Assembly (NCBI GenBank): GCA_905235335.1
Contig: CAJOKZ010000001.1
Location: 1 to 49,463 of the forward strand
DNA length: 49,463 bases
Reading direction: 5' to 3'
From: an uncultured Succiniclasticum sp.
GTDB lineage: Bacteria; Bacillota; Negativicutes; Acidaminococcales; Acidaminococcaceae
The notes beneath the pieces are model-generated. The model saw only the letters and a program-made list of their open reading frames with translations. It was not told the DNA's origin and did not search any database. The position numbers and the translations under genes are program-made. Below are positions 16,340 to 24,417 of this stretch, piece after piece; the stretch's first letter is position 1, and each line of letters opens with the position of its first letter.

Positions 16340-17221
16340 ATGGCACAGATTACCGCTGCAATTGTAAAAGAACTGCGCGAACGTACCGGTGCGGGAATGA
16401 TGGACTGCAAAAAAGCACTGGTTGCTACGGATGGCGATATGGAGAAAGCAATTGACTTCCTGCGTGAAAAGGGTCTTTCCCAAGCTGCCAAAAAGGCAGG
16501 CCGTGTTGCCGCGGAAGGAGCCGTTGTGGCAAATGTATCTGAAGACGGTAAAGTCGGTGTAATTCTCGAGGTCAACTGCGAAACAGACTTTGTCGGACAG
16601 AACGAAAACTTCCAAACGCTGGCAAAATCCATTGCCGCTCACATTGTAAAAACCAATCCGGCTGACGTAGATGTCCTGCTGGCTTCCGAAATGGATGGAA
16701 AGATTGTCAAGGACATCGTTACGGATGCAATCGCCAAAATCGGTGAAAATATTTCCGTCCGCCGTTTTGTTCGTTTCGAAAGCGCGGAAGGCAAAGCTTA
16801 CACCTATATCCATGCAGGCGGCAAGATCGGCGTCCTGGTAGATATGAAGGGCGGCGACGCAGAACTTGGAAAAGATATCGCAATGCAGGTTGCAGCCGCG
16901 AATCCCCAGTATCTGGACCGTACCCAGGTTCCTGCCTCTGAACTGGAACATGAAAAAGAGATTCTGACGGAACAGGCCCGTAACGAAGGAAAACCGGAAA
17001 AGATCATTGAAAAGATGGTTCTGGGACGTATCAACAAATATTATAAAGATGTCTGCCTGGTAGACCAGGAATTTATTCGGGACGGCGACCTTACCATCAC
17101 GAAACTGCTGAAATCCAAAAACGCGGAAGTTGCCCGTTTCGCCCGCTTCCAACTGGGAGAAGGCATCGAAAAGAAAAAGGAAAACTTTGCCGAGGAAGTT
17201 GCAGCATTCATTAACAAATAA
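16340..17221 (+). CDS. tsf: Elongation factor Ts
   Basis: A 293-aa guanine-nucleotide exchange factor for EF-Tu. The UBA-like N-terminus has [18 protein letters not shown], followed by the [15 protein letters not shown] linker with AAEG. The EF-Tu-contacting [11 protein letters not shown] is near residue 80. The dimerisation domain has [11 protein letters not shown] and [11 protein letters not shown], and the C-terminal module has [14 protein letters not shown]. The ATG has CAGGAGG upstream. It follows rpsB in the usual order and is closed by a strong terminator. Confidence 0.98.
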   Translation: MAQITAAIVKELRERTGAGMMDCKKALVATDGDMEKAIDFLREKGLSQAAKKAGRVAAEGAVVANVSEDGKVGVILEVNCETDFVGQNENFQTLAKSIAAHIVKTNPADVDVLLASEMDGKIVKDIVTDAIAKIGENISVRRFVRFESAEGKAYTYIHAGGKIGVLVDMKGGDAELGKDIAMQVAAANPQYLDRTQVPASELEHEKEILTEQARNEGKPEKIIEKMVLGRINKYYKDVCLVDQEFIRDGDLTITKLLKSKNAEVARFARFQLGEGIEKKKENFAEEVAAFINK

Positions 17222-17231
17222 AAAAACTTAC

Positions 17232-17264
17232 AAAAAGACTGCATGGTTCGTGCAGTCTTTTTTT
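17232..17264 (+). terminator. Rho-independent terminator after tsf
   Basis: A 12-bp perfect stem (17232-17243 with 17251-17262), a 7-nt loop and a run of T to 17264. Confidence 0.9.
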
Positions 17265-17363
17265 ATAAGAGCATCCTGCATGGGACCTTTTCCAAAAGTC
17301 GGCAATTTTTCACAAATTCCTTGTTATTTCTTGTGTTCTGCTATTTTTCAAAACCACTGGATG

Positions 17364-17372
17364 TGGTATAAT
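17364..17372 (+). promoter_or_regulatory. Extended -10 promoter upstream of pyrH
   Basis: TGGTATAAT at 17364-17372 is an extended -10 element; no good -35 is seen. An ACCAC/GTGGT inverted repeat (17353-17367) overlaps it and could be an operator. The rest of the 17265-17490 gap shows no gene. Confidence 0.55.
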
Positions 17373-17490
17373 AGCAAGAAGAATATCATCTGCAACAACA
17401 GTAACTGGCAGGGAAAAGCTGCCGGGTTCAATGTATTTGTTTTTCCATCTTAAACTATGTTGATCAGAGAATAAACAGGAGGATGTCAGC

Positions 17491-18219
17491 GTGACAAACG
17501 AAAAAAAATACAAACGCATTGTGTTAAAGTTAAGCGGCGAAGCCCTTGCAGGGGAAAAAGGGTTCGGGATTGACCCGAATGTGGTAAATTCCATTGCAAA
17601 GCAGATCAAGGACGTGTTGGACTGCGGCATTGAGATTGCTGTCGTAAATGGCGGCGGCAATATCTGGCGGGGACTCTCCGGCGCTAACAAAGGGATGGAT
17701 CGGGCGACAGCAGATTATATGGGCATGCTGGCAACGGTCATCAACTCCCTGGCTTTACAGGATGCCCTGGAACAAATAGACGTTCCCACCAGGGTACAGA
17801 CAGCCATTGAAATGCGGCAGATCGCGGAGCCGTATATCCGCCGCAGAGCCGTGCGCCATCTGGAAAAGGAACGTGTCGTTATCTTTGCCGCCGGGACCGG
17901 CAATCCGTATTTTTCGACGGACACAACAGCCGCCCTTCGTGCCGCTGAAATTGAAGCCGATGCCATCCTGATGGGGAAGAACGGGGTAGACGGCGTCTAC
18001 GACGCGGATCCCGCCACTCATCCCGAAGCATCAAAATTTGACTATCTGGATTACATCGATGTAATCAACAAGCACCTGAGCGTTATGGATACTACGGCAA
18101 TCAGCTTATGTATGGATAATAAGATACCCATTGTCGTTTTTAATATTGAAACACAGGGAAATATATTAAAAGCCGCATTGGGAACAGTTACCGGTACGAC
18201 GGTGGGAGGTAGAAAGTAA
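17491..18219 (+). CDS. pyrH: UMP kinase
   Basis: A 242-aa amino-acid-kinase-fold enzyme that phosphorylates UMP to UDP and is essential for RNA, DNA and UDP-sugar precursors. Typical segments are [13 protein letters not shown] at the N-terminus, [33 protein letters not shown], the [20 protein letters not shown] loop and [16 protein letters not shown]. It starts with GTG behind AGGAGG. The stop overlaps the frr ATG (TAATG), which couples the two genes. Confidence 0.97.
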   Translation: MTNEKKYKRIVLKLSGEALAGEKGFGIDPNVVNSIAKQIKDVLDCGIEIAVVNGGGNIWRGLSGANKGMDRATADYMGMLATVINSLALQDALEQIDVPTRVQTAIEMRQIAEPYIRRRAVRHLEKERVVIFAAGTGNPYFSTDTTAALRAAEIEADAILMGKNGVDGVYDADPATHPEASKFDYLDYIDVINKHLSVMDTTAISLCMDNKIPIVVFNIETQGNILKAALGTVTGTTVGGRK

Positions 18220-18782
18220 TGGCAACAATTGAGGAGATGCTCACATCTAACGAAGAAAAAATGAAGAAAACGATTTCCTACCTGCGGGAAGATCTGGCGG
18301 GGCTTCGCGCCGGCAGGGCCACCCCTGCGCTCCTGAACAAGATCACAGTAGATTATTATGGTACGCCTACACCGGTGAATCAGGTAGCCAACATCGGGGT
18401 CCCGGAACCCCGTATGATCGTGATCACGCCCTGGGAAAAGAACATGATCAAGCCCATCGCAAAGGCAATCATGACCTCCGACCTGGGTCTGAATCCCAAC
18501 ACGGACGGTTCCGTGATCCGACTGAACCTGCCACAGCTTACAGAAGACCGCCGGAAAGATTTAGTCAAAACGGCCCGGAAACGGACGGAAGAAGCCCGCG
18601 TCAGCGTGCGCAGCCTGCGCCGTGATATCATTGAAGGCATAAAAAAAGCAGAAAAGGCAAAACAGGTCACGGAAGATGACTCCAAGGAAGGCCAGGATAA
18701 AGCGCAAAAACTGACCGACAAGATGATGAAGGAAATCGATAAGGTCATTGAAGCAAAAGAAAAAGAGATCATGGAAGTGTAA
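18219..18782 (+). CDS. frr: Ribosome recycling factor
   Basis: A 187-aa protein that splits post-termination ribosomes with EF-G. The three-helix bundle and the small domain are recognisable: LREDLAGLRAGRATPALL, VDYYGTPTPVNQVANI, the PEPRMIVITPWEKN strand, LGLNPNTDGSVIRLNLPQLTEDRRKDL, then the Arg-rich helix with ARVSVRSLRRD. Length is normal. It is coupled to pyrH by a one-base overlap. Confidence 0.98.
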   Translation: MATIEEMLTSNEEKMKKTISYLREDLAGLRAGRATPALLNKITVDYYGTPTPVNQVANIGVPEPRMIVITPWEKNMIKPIAKAIMTSDLGLNPNTDGSVIRLNLPQLTEDRRKDLVKTARKRTEEARVSVRSLRRDIIEGIKKAEKAKQVTEDDSKEGQDKAQKLTDKMMKEIDKVIEAKEKEIMEV

Positions 18783-18785
18783 GAA

Positions 18786-19010
18786 ATGCCGGATGTATTG
18801 GCACTGACCCTGGATGATGCGGTTCACATCTTACAAGAAGAAGGCTGGAAGTACCAGGTAAACCATACCCCTTCCATGTACCGGCCGCAAGATACAGAAA
18901 ATGGCCTCATGGAGGAGTATGTTGTCAGACAGCGAGAGCTGTCCGGCCATATAATGCTTTTGAGTACAATGTTGAAGAGGAGAAAGGAGGTGCTCATGCA
19001 TGGCTTTTAA
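18786..19010 (+). CDS. Small PASTA-like protein between frr and a ferredoxin
   Basis: A 74-aa protein with no family I can name firmly. The start is 3 nt after frr, so it probably uses coupled translation, and its end overlaps the ferredoxin start by 11 nt. LTLDDAVHILQEEGWKYQV followed by a variable turn, then YVVRQREL and the HIMLLST strand matches the pattern of one PASTA repeat (LtleeAkklLeeaGf, then VvsQ.p..G). It has no signal peptide or membrane anchor, unlike penicillin-binding proteins or PrkC kinases. The PASTA resemblance is by eye only. It could be a cytoplasmic small regulator. Confidence 0.6.
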   Translation: MPDVLALTLDDAVHILQEEGWKYQVNHTPSMYRPQDTENGLMEEYVVRQRELSGHIMLLSTMLKRRKEVLMHGF

Positions 19011-19176
19011 AATCGATACAGACGCTTGCGTAGGATGCGGCACTTGTGCCGGTACCTGTCCCGTTGGCGCACCGAAAGAAGATGGCAACGGCAAATACCA
19101 GATCACTGCCGAGGAATGTGTAGAATGCGGCGCTTGCGCGGCAAACTGCCCGGTCGGTGCAATTTCCCAGGAATAA
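19000..19176 (+). CDS. Small 2[4Fe-4S] ferredoxin
   Basis: A 58-aa clostridial-type ferredoxin that carries electrons in the cytoplasm. Two cluster motifs are complete: Cys10, 13, 16, 20 (CVGCGTCAGTC, then P) and Cys40, 43, 46, 50 (CVECGACAANC, then P). It starts MAFKIDTD, and AGGAGG lies 9 nt upstream inside the preceding small gene. It is easy to miss because it is under 60 codons. A hairpin follows. One possible client is IspG downstream, which needs reduced ferredoxin or flavodoxin; this is inference. Confidence 0.95.
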   Translation: MAFKIDTDACVGCGTCAGTCPVGAPKEDGNGKYQITAEECVECGACAANCPVGAISQE

Positions 19177-19185
19177 TTTTTCTAA

Positions 19186-19225
19186 CTCCCCTTCTGTTTC
19201 GACAGGAGGGGAGGCCCATTTTCTT
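19186..19225 (+). terminator. Hairpin after the ferredoxin gene
   Basis: An 11-bp stem with one G-U pair (19186-19196 with 19203-19213) is followed by a T-rich stretch, so it is a probable terminator or attenuator before uppS. Confidence 0.65.
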
Positions 19226-19244
19226 TTATTAAAAGGTAACGAAC

Positions 19245-20030
19245 ATGTTCAACACTTTGTTTTCAAAACCCGTCCGTCCAATGCCGTCCGTTGTGGAAAT
19301 GGATATCCAATCCCTGGATATGGACAAAATCCCGCAACATATCGCAATCATCATGGACGGGAACGGGCGCTGGGCAAAAGCGCAGGGTAAAGTCCGTACA
19401 CAGGGCCACAAGGCGGGTGCGGAAACTCTCAAGACTATCGTAAAAGCTGCAGATAAGCTGGGGATCAAAGCCATCACAGCCTATGCCTTTTCTACTGAAA
19501 ACTGGAAACGGCCTGTTACAGAAGTCCATTTTATCATGGAACTGTTAAGCCGGTACCTGACCTCGGAGATACAGGAGTTCAGGGAAAACAACGTACAGGT
19601 GCGGTTCATGGGCTCGCGGGAAGGACTTCCTGACATAGTGAGCCGGAAGATGGATCACGCCATCAAAGAAACAGAAAACGACACCGGTATTATATTAAAT
19701 CTGGCAATTAATTACGGGGGACAGGCCGAAATCCTGCATGCGGTACGATCTATCGCGCGGCAGGTCGCGGATGGAACACTGAATGTCGAGGATATTGATG
19801 CCTCCGTATTTGAAGATAACCTGTATTCCAAAGGACTTCCGTCACCTGATCTGATGATCCGGACGGGAGGGGACCTGCGGGTAAGCAACTTTTTACTGTG
19901 GCAGATTGCCTATTCCGAAATTTGGACGACCCCCGTATTTTGGCCTGATTTTACCCCTGCCATGCTTGTAGAGGCAATCCGGGTGTATCAGAAACGGGAA
20001 CGTCGGTTTGGCGGACTCATTCAAAAATAA
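19245..20030 (+). CDS. uppS: Undecaprenyl diphosphate synthase (isoprenyl transferase)
   Basis: A 261-aa cis-prenyltransferase that elongates farnesyl-PP with IPP to the C55 lipid carrier for cell-wall synthesis. Catalytic Asp lies in IIMDGNGRWAKAQG near residue 38. AFSTENWKRP, LAINYGGQAEI and the C-terminal RTGGDLRVSNFLLWQIAYSE with the Arg-Asp substrate residues are present. Its N-terminus has about 20 extra residues, and an internal start is possible. It begins a run of lipid-precursor genes: uppS, cdsA, dxr. Confidence 0.97.
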   Translation: MFNTLFSKPVRPMPSVVEMDIQSLDMDKIPQHIAIIMDGNGRWAKAQGKVRTQGHKAGAETLKTIVKAADKLGIKAITAYAFSTENWKRPVTEVHFIMELLSRYLTSEIQEFRENNVQVRFMGSREGLPDIVSRKMDHAIKETENDTGIILNLAINYGGQAEILHAVRSIARQVADGTLNVEDIDASVFEDNLYSKGLPSPDLMIRTGGDLRVSNFLLWQIAYSEIWTTPVFWPDFTPAMLVEAIRVYQKRERRFGGLIQK

Positions 20031-20048
20031 CGAAGAGGTTTGATCATC

Positions 20049-20879
20049 TTGTTTAAACGTATCGCTACGGCAATCGTCGGAATCCCGGTCGCTGTTTTTC
20101 TTGTGACCTGCGGGGGAACACCTTTCATTGCCGCCGTTACCATCCTGATGCTGGCTGCCTGGAGAGAATATGCCAGAATGGCTGCTGCAAAAGGATTCCA
20201 GACATATATAGCAACGTCCTGTTTGCCGTCTCTGCTGCTGATGATCGCCGCAGGAGCCGGAAAAACGGAGTATTTTGTGCCGATCCTCGTCTTTTCGATC
20301 CTCGGCATTCTACTGGAAGGCCTATTCCGGCATTGTAATTGCGGCGAAACGGACTGGCACCTGCATACGGCCTGTTCTCTGATGGCAGTATTGTACGTAG
20401 GACTTTTATTTTCCCATATCCCCCTGCTAAGGAACTACGGAACGGAAAGCATCCGTTTCTTTAACATAAATTTCGCAAAAGGCGAGATTTCTTTGTGGAT
20501 GGTACTGCTGGGCACCTGGGCCAGCGATACCTTTGCATATTTCTTCGGTATGGCGCTGGGAAAACACCGTCTTTGCTCCGTAAGCCCGAAAAAATCCGTG
20601 GAGGGCGCTATTGCCGGATTTTTCTTTGCTGTTGCGGTAACGGGAAGCATTGCTTACCAGGGGCTTGGCGCCGGCTTTATGCCGTCATTGCTATTAGGCC
20701 TGTCCGTTGCTTTCTTCGCGCCGGTTGGCGACCTGGTGGAATCGATACTGAAGCGTTCCTATGAAATTAAGGATTCCGGGAATTTCTTTCCCGGCCACGG
20801 CGGTGTATTGGACCGTTTTGACAGCCTTATTTTTGCTGTTCCTGCTGTTTATTACATAATGAAATTCTTAAGCATTTAA
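20049..20879 (+). CDS. cdsA: Phosphatidate cytidylyltransferase
   Basis: A 276-aa integral membrane enzyme making CDP-diacylglycerol from phosphatidic acid and CTP. Several hydrophobic helices span most of the protein. The family signature lies near the C-terminus: PVGDLVESILKRSYEIKDSG, then FPGHGGVLDRFDS with the metal-binding Asp residues. No ATG is available: the frame starts at a TTG at 20040 or a TTG at 20049. The second fits AGAGG at 20034 better and gives MFKRIATA, so I use it. It is 18 nt after uppS. Confidence 0.93.
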   Translation: MFKRIATAIVGIPVAVFLVTCGGTPFIAAVTILMLAAWREYARMAAAKGFQTYIATSCLPSLLLMIAAGAGKTEYFVPILVFSILGILLEGLFRHCNCGETDWHLHTACSLMAVLYVGLLFSHIPLLRNYGTESIRFFNINFAKGEISLWMVLLGTWASDTFAYFFGMALGKHRLCSVSPKKSVEGAIAGFFFAVAVTGSIAYQGLGAGFMPSLLLGLSVAFFAPVGDLVESILKRSYEIKDSGNFFPGHGGVLDRFDSLIFAVPAVYYIMKFLSI

Positions 20880-20938
20880 ATACCGTTATTACAGTCACTG
20901 CCGCATGCATGCAGTGAACTGTAATACAGGAGTTCCCT

Positions 20939-22126
20939 ATGAAACACATTTCCATACTTGGCAGCACCGGTTCCATCGGAAGGCAGACGCTGGAAGTCGC
21001 TGCCGCCAATCCGGACGAACTGAAGGTCCGTGTACTGGCAGCCCATCAAAATGTCCCGGTGATGCTGTCACAAATCGAACAGTTCCAGCCCGATTTCGTA
21101 GTCCTGACCGACAAGGCGGCTGCAGCTGAACTGAAAAAACAATATAAGGGAAAATCGGAAATCCTGAGCGGACAGGAAGGGCTCCTTGCCGCAGCCACCT
21201 ATGAAAAGGCGGATACCGTTTTAGGCGCTATGGTGGGGTATGCGGGGCTTCGTCCGATATTGGCAGCCATTGCAGCCGGCAAGGACATAGCACTGGCAAA
21301 TAAAGAAACACTTGTCGCAGCAGGCCACCTTGTCATGAAGGCGGTACGGGAGAGCCGGGTTAACCTGTTGCCGGTAGACAGCGAACACAGCGCTGTATTT
21401 CAATCGCTGCGCGGAGGATATCATCCCTGTCTGTCTTTCGTTGAAGACAGCAACCGCAACAGCGAAGTAAAACGGCTGATCCTGACTGCTTCGGGCGGCC
21501 CGTTCCGCGGAAAAACAAAAGAAGAACTGAAAAATGTTACCCTTGTGCAATGCCTGCGTCATCCAAACTGGAACATGGGAAAAAAAGTAACAATTGACAG
21601 TTCCACCCTGGCCAATAAAGGACTGGAAGTAATGGAAGCCCATTGGTTGTTCAATTTGCCCTATGACCAGATCGATGTGGTCATACATCCTCAAAGCATC
21701 GTCCACTCCCTCGTGGAATTTAAGGATGGGGCCGTTATAGCGCAACTGGGAATCCCGGACATGAAACTTCCCATCCAGTACGCGTTATCCTACCCAAAGC
21801 GATACGACTGCTGTTTCGGCCAGCTGGATCTGGTCCGCTGTGGGATGCTGACGTTTGAAGAACCGGACAGAGAGGCATTTCCTTCCCTGCAGATCGCAAT
21901 TGACTGCGGAAGGGCAGGAGGAAGCCTTCCCTGTGCATTCAATGCGGCCAATGAAGAATGCGTGACCGCTTTTATCGAAGGAAAGATTTCGTATTCTGAT
22001 ATCCCGGATATCGTAAAACGTGTAACGGATTCCCATCACTCCATCCCAGATCCCGGTCTGGACGATATTGAAGAGACGGACAGGCTCATCCGCATACGAA
22101 CAATAGATTTAATCAACCGGAAATAA
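20939..22126 (+). CDS. dxr: 1-deoxy-D-xylulose 5-phosphate reductoisomerase
   Basis: A 395-aa enzyme that converts DXP to MEP with NADPH, the committed step of the MEP isoprenoid pathway. NADPH-binding ILGSTGSIGRQTLEV opens the protein. ALANKETLVAAG and the metal and substrate residues in LPVDSEHSAVFQSL and TASGGPFRG follow, then HPNWNMGKKVTIDSSTLANKG and EAHWLFNLP. The ATG has CAGGAG upstream. Its partner ispG is two genes downstream, and uppS uses the pathway product, so the locus is functionally coherent. Confidence 0.97.
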   Translation: MKHISILGSTGSIGRQTLEVAAANPDELKVRVLAAHQNVPVMLSQIEQFQPDFVVLTDKAAAAELKKQYKGKSEILSGQEGLLAAATYEKADTVLGAMVGYAGLRPILAAIAAGKDIALANKETLVAAGHLVMKAVRESRVNLLPVDSEHSAVFQSLRGGYHPCLSFVEDSNRNSEVKRLILTASGGPFRGKTKEELKNVTLVQCLRHPNWNMGKKVTIDSSTLANKGLEVMEAHWLFNLPYDQIDVVIHPQSIVHSLVEFKDGAVIAQLGIPDMKLPIQYALSYPKRYDCCFGQLDLVRCGMLTFEEPDREAFPSLQIAIDCGRAGGSLPCAFNAANEECVTAFIEGKISYSDIPDIVKRVTDSHHSIPDPGLDDIEETDRLIRIRTIDLINRK

Positions 22127-22140
22127 CAGGAGATTTTGTT

Positions 22141-23160
22141 TTGCTTACGATTTTAGCTTGTATTTTTGTTTTTGGCATACTGGTCACAGTTCATGAACTG
22201 GGACATTTCCTCACGGCAAAACTGACGGGGATGAAGGTGGAAGAGTTTTCCATCGGTTTCGGCCCGAAGATTTTTCAGTGCCAGGAAGGGGAAACCTTGT
22301 ATTCACTGCGGATGATCCCCCTTGGAGGTTATAATAAAATAGCAGGTATGGATCCGGAAGATCCCGATGATCCGGAAAGGGGGTTCAATTCCAAACCGGT
22401 CTCGTCCCGCATGCTGGTCATTTTGGCCGGATCCCTGATGAACTTTATCCTGCCTGTGCTCATTTTTTTCGGTCTCTTTCTCGCATATGGAGTAGAAGTA
22501 CCGGAAGAAAAACCTGTGGTCGGGCAGGTCATAGAAGGATATCCGGCTTTTAAAAGCGGGGTAAAGGAAGGAGACCGCATCCTTTCCATTGACGGAAAAA
22601 CAGTAGAAAACTGGCTGGACATACGGAATGGGATTGCAGCTTCCGGAACCAGGAGCGTACCCATTGAAATCCAAAGAGGAAGTGAAAAAATTACCATCAG
22701 CGTAACCCCCGGAGTAAATCCCGAAACGGGGAAACCTTTCATCGGGGTAGTCTCTTCCCTGAAGAAGGTACATCTGTCGCCGTACCAGTCCGCAGCTGCC
22801 TCTTTGACAGCCACGAAGAACATTATCAAAAATATGTACACATCCCTGTATCATATGGTAGCAGGGAGAGCAAAAGCTGAAATTTCCGGGCCTGTGGGCG
22901 TGGCCAAGATGGCAGGGCAGGTGGCCCACAAAGGATTTGATATGCTGCTGCAGTTTACGGCCATGCTGAGCCTGAATCTTGCCATTATCAACCTGCTTCC
23001 GCTGCCAGCGCTGGACGGCGGTCATTTCCTGATCCTGCTGATTGAGGCGGTAACCGGCCACAAACTCGGAAAAGAAGCCATGATGAACATTCAGAAGATC
23101 GGGGTGGCCATGATCCTGGCCATTACAATCTTTGCCACTTTTAAAGATTTGACGCGGTAA
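22141..23160 (+). CDS. rseP: RIP metalloprotease RseP (site-2 protease family)
   Basis: A 339-aa membrane zinc protease that cuts transmembrane substrates, often anti-sigma factors or leftover signal peptides. Helix 1 carries HELGH (VHELGHFLTAKL) near residue 17. One PDZ domain at about 115-190 has the substrate-groove GYPAFKSGVKEGDRILSIDG. The C-terminal helix has NLLPLPALDGGH with the third zinc ligand Asp. It starts with TTG, with AGGAGA 7 nt upstream; the next in-frame Met would remove the zinc helix. One PDZ domain, not two, is the Gram-positive form. Confidence 0.95.
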   Translation: MLTILACIFVFGILVTVHELGHFLTAKLTGMKVEEFSIGFGPKIFQCQEGETLYSLRMIPLGGYNKIAGMDPEDPDDPERGFNSKPVSSRMLVILAGSLMNFILPVLIFFGLFLAYGVEVPEEKPVVGQVIEGYPAFKSGVKEGDRILSIDGKTVENWLDIRNGIAASGTRSVPIEIQRGSEKITISVTPGVNPETGKPFIGVVSSLKKVHLSPYQSAAASLTATKNIIKNMYTSLYHMVAGRAKAEISGPVGVAKMAGQVAHKGFDMLLQFTAMLSLNLAIINLLPLPALDGGHFLILLIEAVTGHKLGKEAMMNIQKIGVAMILAITIFATFKDLTR

Positions 23161-23264
23161 GGTTCCAAACAGACCGGGGACACGGAAACTGCCGGTTGAC
23201 CGCCGGAGCTTCACATAGATTTTCCGAATCATCATTTTCTAGAATAGATTAAGAAGGTGGTTCC

Positions 23265-24362
23265 ATGGAACGAAGGAAGACACGACAGATTTTTATCGGA
23301 CGGGTACCGGTAGGCGGCGACGCGCCGGTCACTGTACAGTCCATGACAAATACCCGTACACAGGATGCCGGGGCAACGCTGGCCCAGATCCGGGAACTGG
23401 CGGAAGCCGGATGTGACATCGTGCGGTGCGCCGTTCCGGACACAGAAGCGGCTAAAGCTTTGGATCGAATCGTAATGGAAAGCCCCGTCCCTGTCATCGC
23501 GGATATCCATTTCGATTACCGTCTGGCCCTGCAGGCGATCGCCTCCGGCGTACACGGTCTTCGGCTGAATCCGGGCAATATCGGCGGGACTGACAGGGTA
23601 AGGGCAGTGGTGGAGGCAGCCAAACCCAAAAATATCCCCATACGGATCGGTGTCAACGCAGGCTCCCTTCCGAAAGACCTGTTGGAAAAATACGGGCATC
23701 CCACTGCAGACGCACTGGTGGAGGCGGCTTGGCGGCATATCCGCATCCTGGAAGACATGGATTACCGTAATATTAAAGTTTCACTGAAATGTCACGACGT
23801 GCCGCTTACGCTGAGGGCATACCGGCTTCTGGCTGCCCAGTGCGATTATCCGCTCCACGTTGGAATTACCGAGGCTGGAACCGTGAACTCCGGAATCATC
23901 AAATCAGCAGTGGGTATCGGCGCGCTTCTGGCAGAAGGTATCGGTGATACAATCCGGGTCTCCCTTACCGGCAATCCGGTCAATGAAGTGAAGGCCGGTT
24001 TTGAAATACTGAAATCCCTTGGTCTGCGCGCCTATGGCCCTACACTGATCAGCTGTCCGACTTGCGGCCGCACCAGCATCAACCTGGAAAAGCTGGCAAA
24101 TATGGTTGAGGAACGGCTGGCAGCCATAAATGCACCGATCACCGTGGCGGTAATGGGATGCATTGTGAACGGCCCGGGGGAAGCCAGGGAAGCCGATGTA
24201 GGGATTGCCGGCGGTATTGGGGAAGGACTTGTTTTCCGGAAAGGAAAGGTTATCAGGAAAGTTCCCGAAGACCGTCTTGTGGATGAGCTGTTTGCGGAAA
24301 TCAACAAAATTTTAGAGGAGAAATATGCCGATCCTCCGCATTCCATACAGCACAACAAATGA
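23265..24362 (+). CDS. ispG: 4-hydroxy-3-methylbut-2-enyl diphosphate synthase (flavodoxin/ferredoxin)
   Basis: A 365-aa [4Fe-4S] enzyme of the MEP pathway converting MEcPP to HMBPP. The TIM barrel starts with VPVGGDAPVTVQSMTNT, then GCDIVRCAVPD, PVIADIHFDYRLAL and LRLNPGNIGG. The cluster Cys residues are the pair in SCPTCGRT and the Cys in VMGCIVNGPGEAREADVG, followed by the Glu region. It is 365 aa long and lacks the plant/Chlamydia-type insert. The ATG has AAGGTGG upstream. The shared leader repeat for proS begins 8 nt after its stop. Confidence 0.97.
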   Translation: MERRKTRQIFIGRVPVGGDAPVTVQSMTNTRTQDAGATLAQIRELAEAGCDIVRCAVPDTEAAKALDRIVMESPVPVIADIHFDYRLALQAIASGVHGLRLNPGNIGGTDRVRAVVEAAKPKNIPIRIGVNAGSLPKDLLEKYGHPTADALVEAAWRHIRILEDMDYRNIKVSLKCHDVPLTLRAYRLLAAQCDYPLHVGITEAGTVNSGIIKSAVGIGALLAEGIGDTIRVSLTGNPVNEVKAGFEILKSLGLRAYGPTLISCPTCGRTSINLEKLANMVEERLAAINAPITVAVMGCIVNGPGEAREADVGIAGGIGEGLVFRKGKVIRKVPEDRLVDELFAEINKILEEKYADPPHSIQHNK

Positions 24363-24369
24363 CCTTGGA

Positions 24370-24417
24370 GAGGGTCGCTAAAAACTACTACTCTATAAAA
24401 CAAGGAAGAATACGTAA
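24370..24417 (+). repeat. Leader repeat copy A, upstream of proS
   Basis: This stretch matches the region just before the last gene of the window (49195-49240) at about 43 of 51 positions with two one-base gaps. The shared blocks are GAGGGTC, CTAAAA, CTACTACT, TATAA and ACAAGGA, ending in the ribosome site and ATG. TATAAA at 24394-24399 could be a -10 box; no -35 consensus is seen. Confidence 0.75.

Noticed and set aside
24363..24417. T-box riboswitch before proS
   Set aside because: The leader is under 60 nt, has no T-box consensus and no terminator; it is the shared leader repeat instead.
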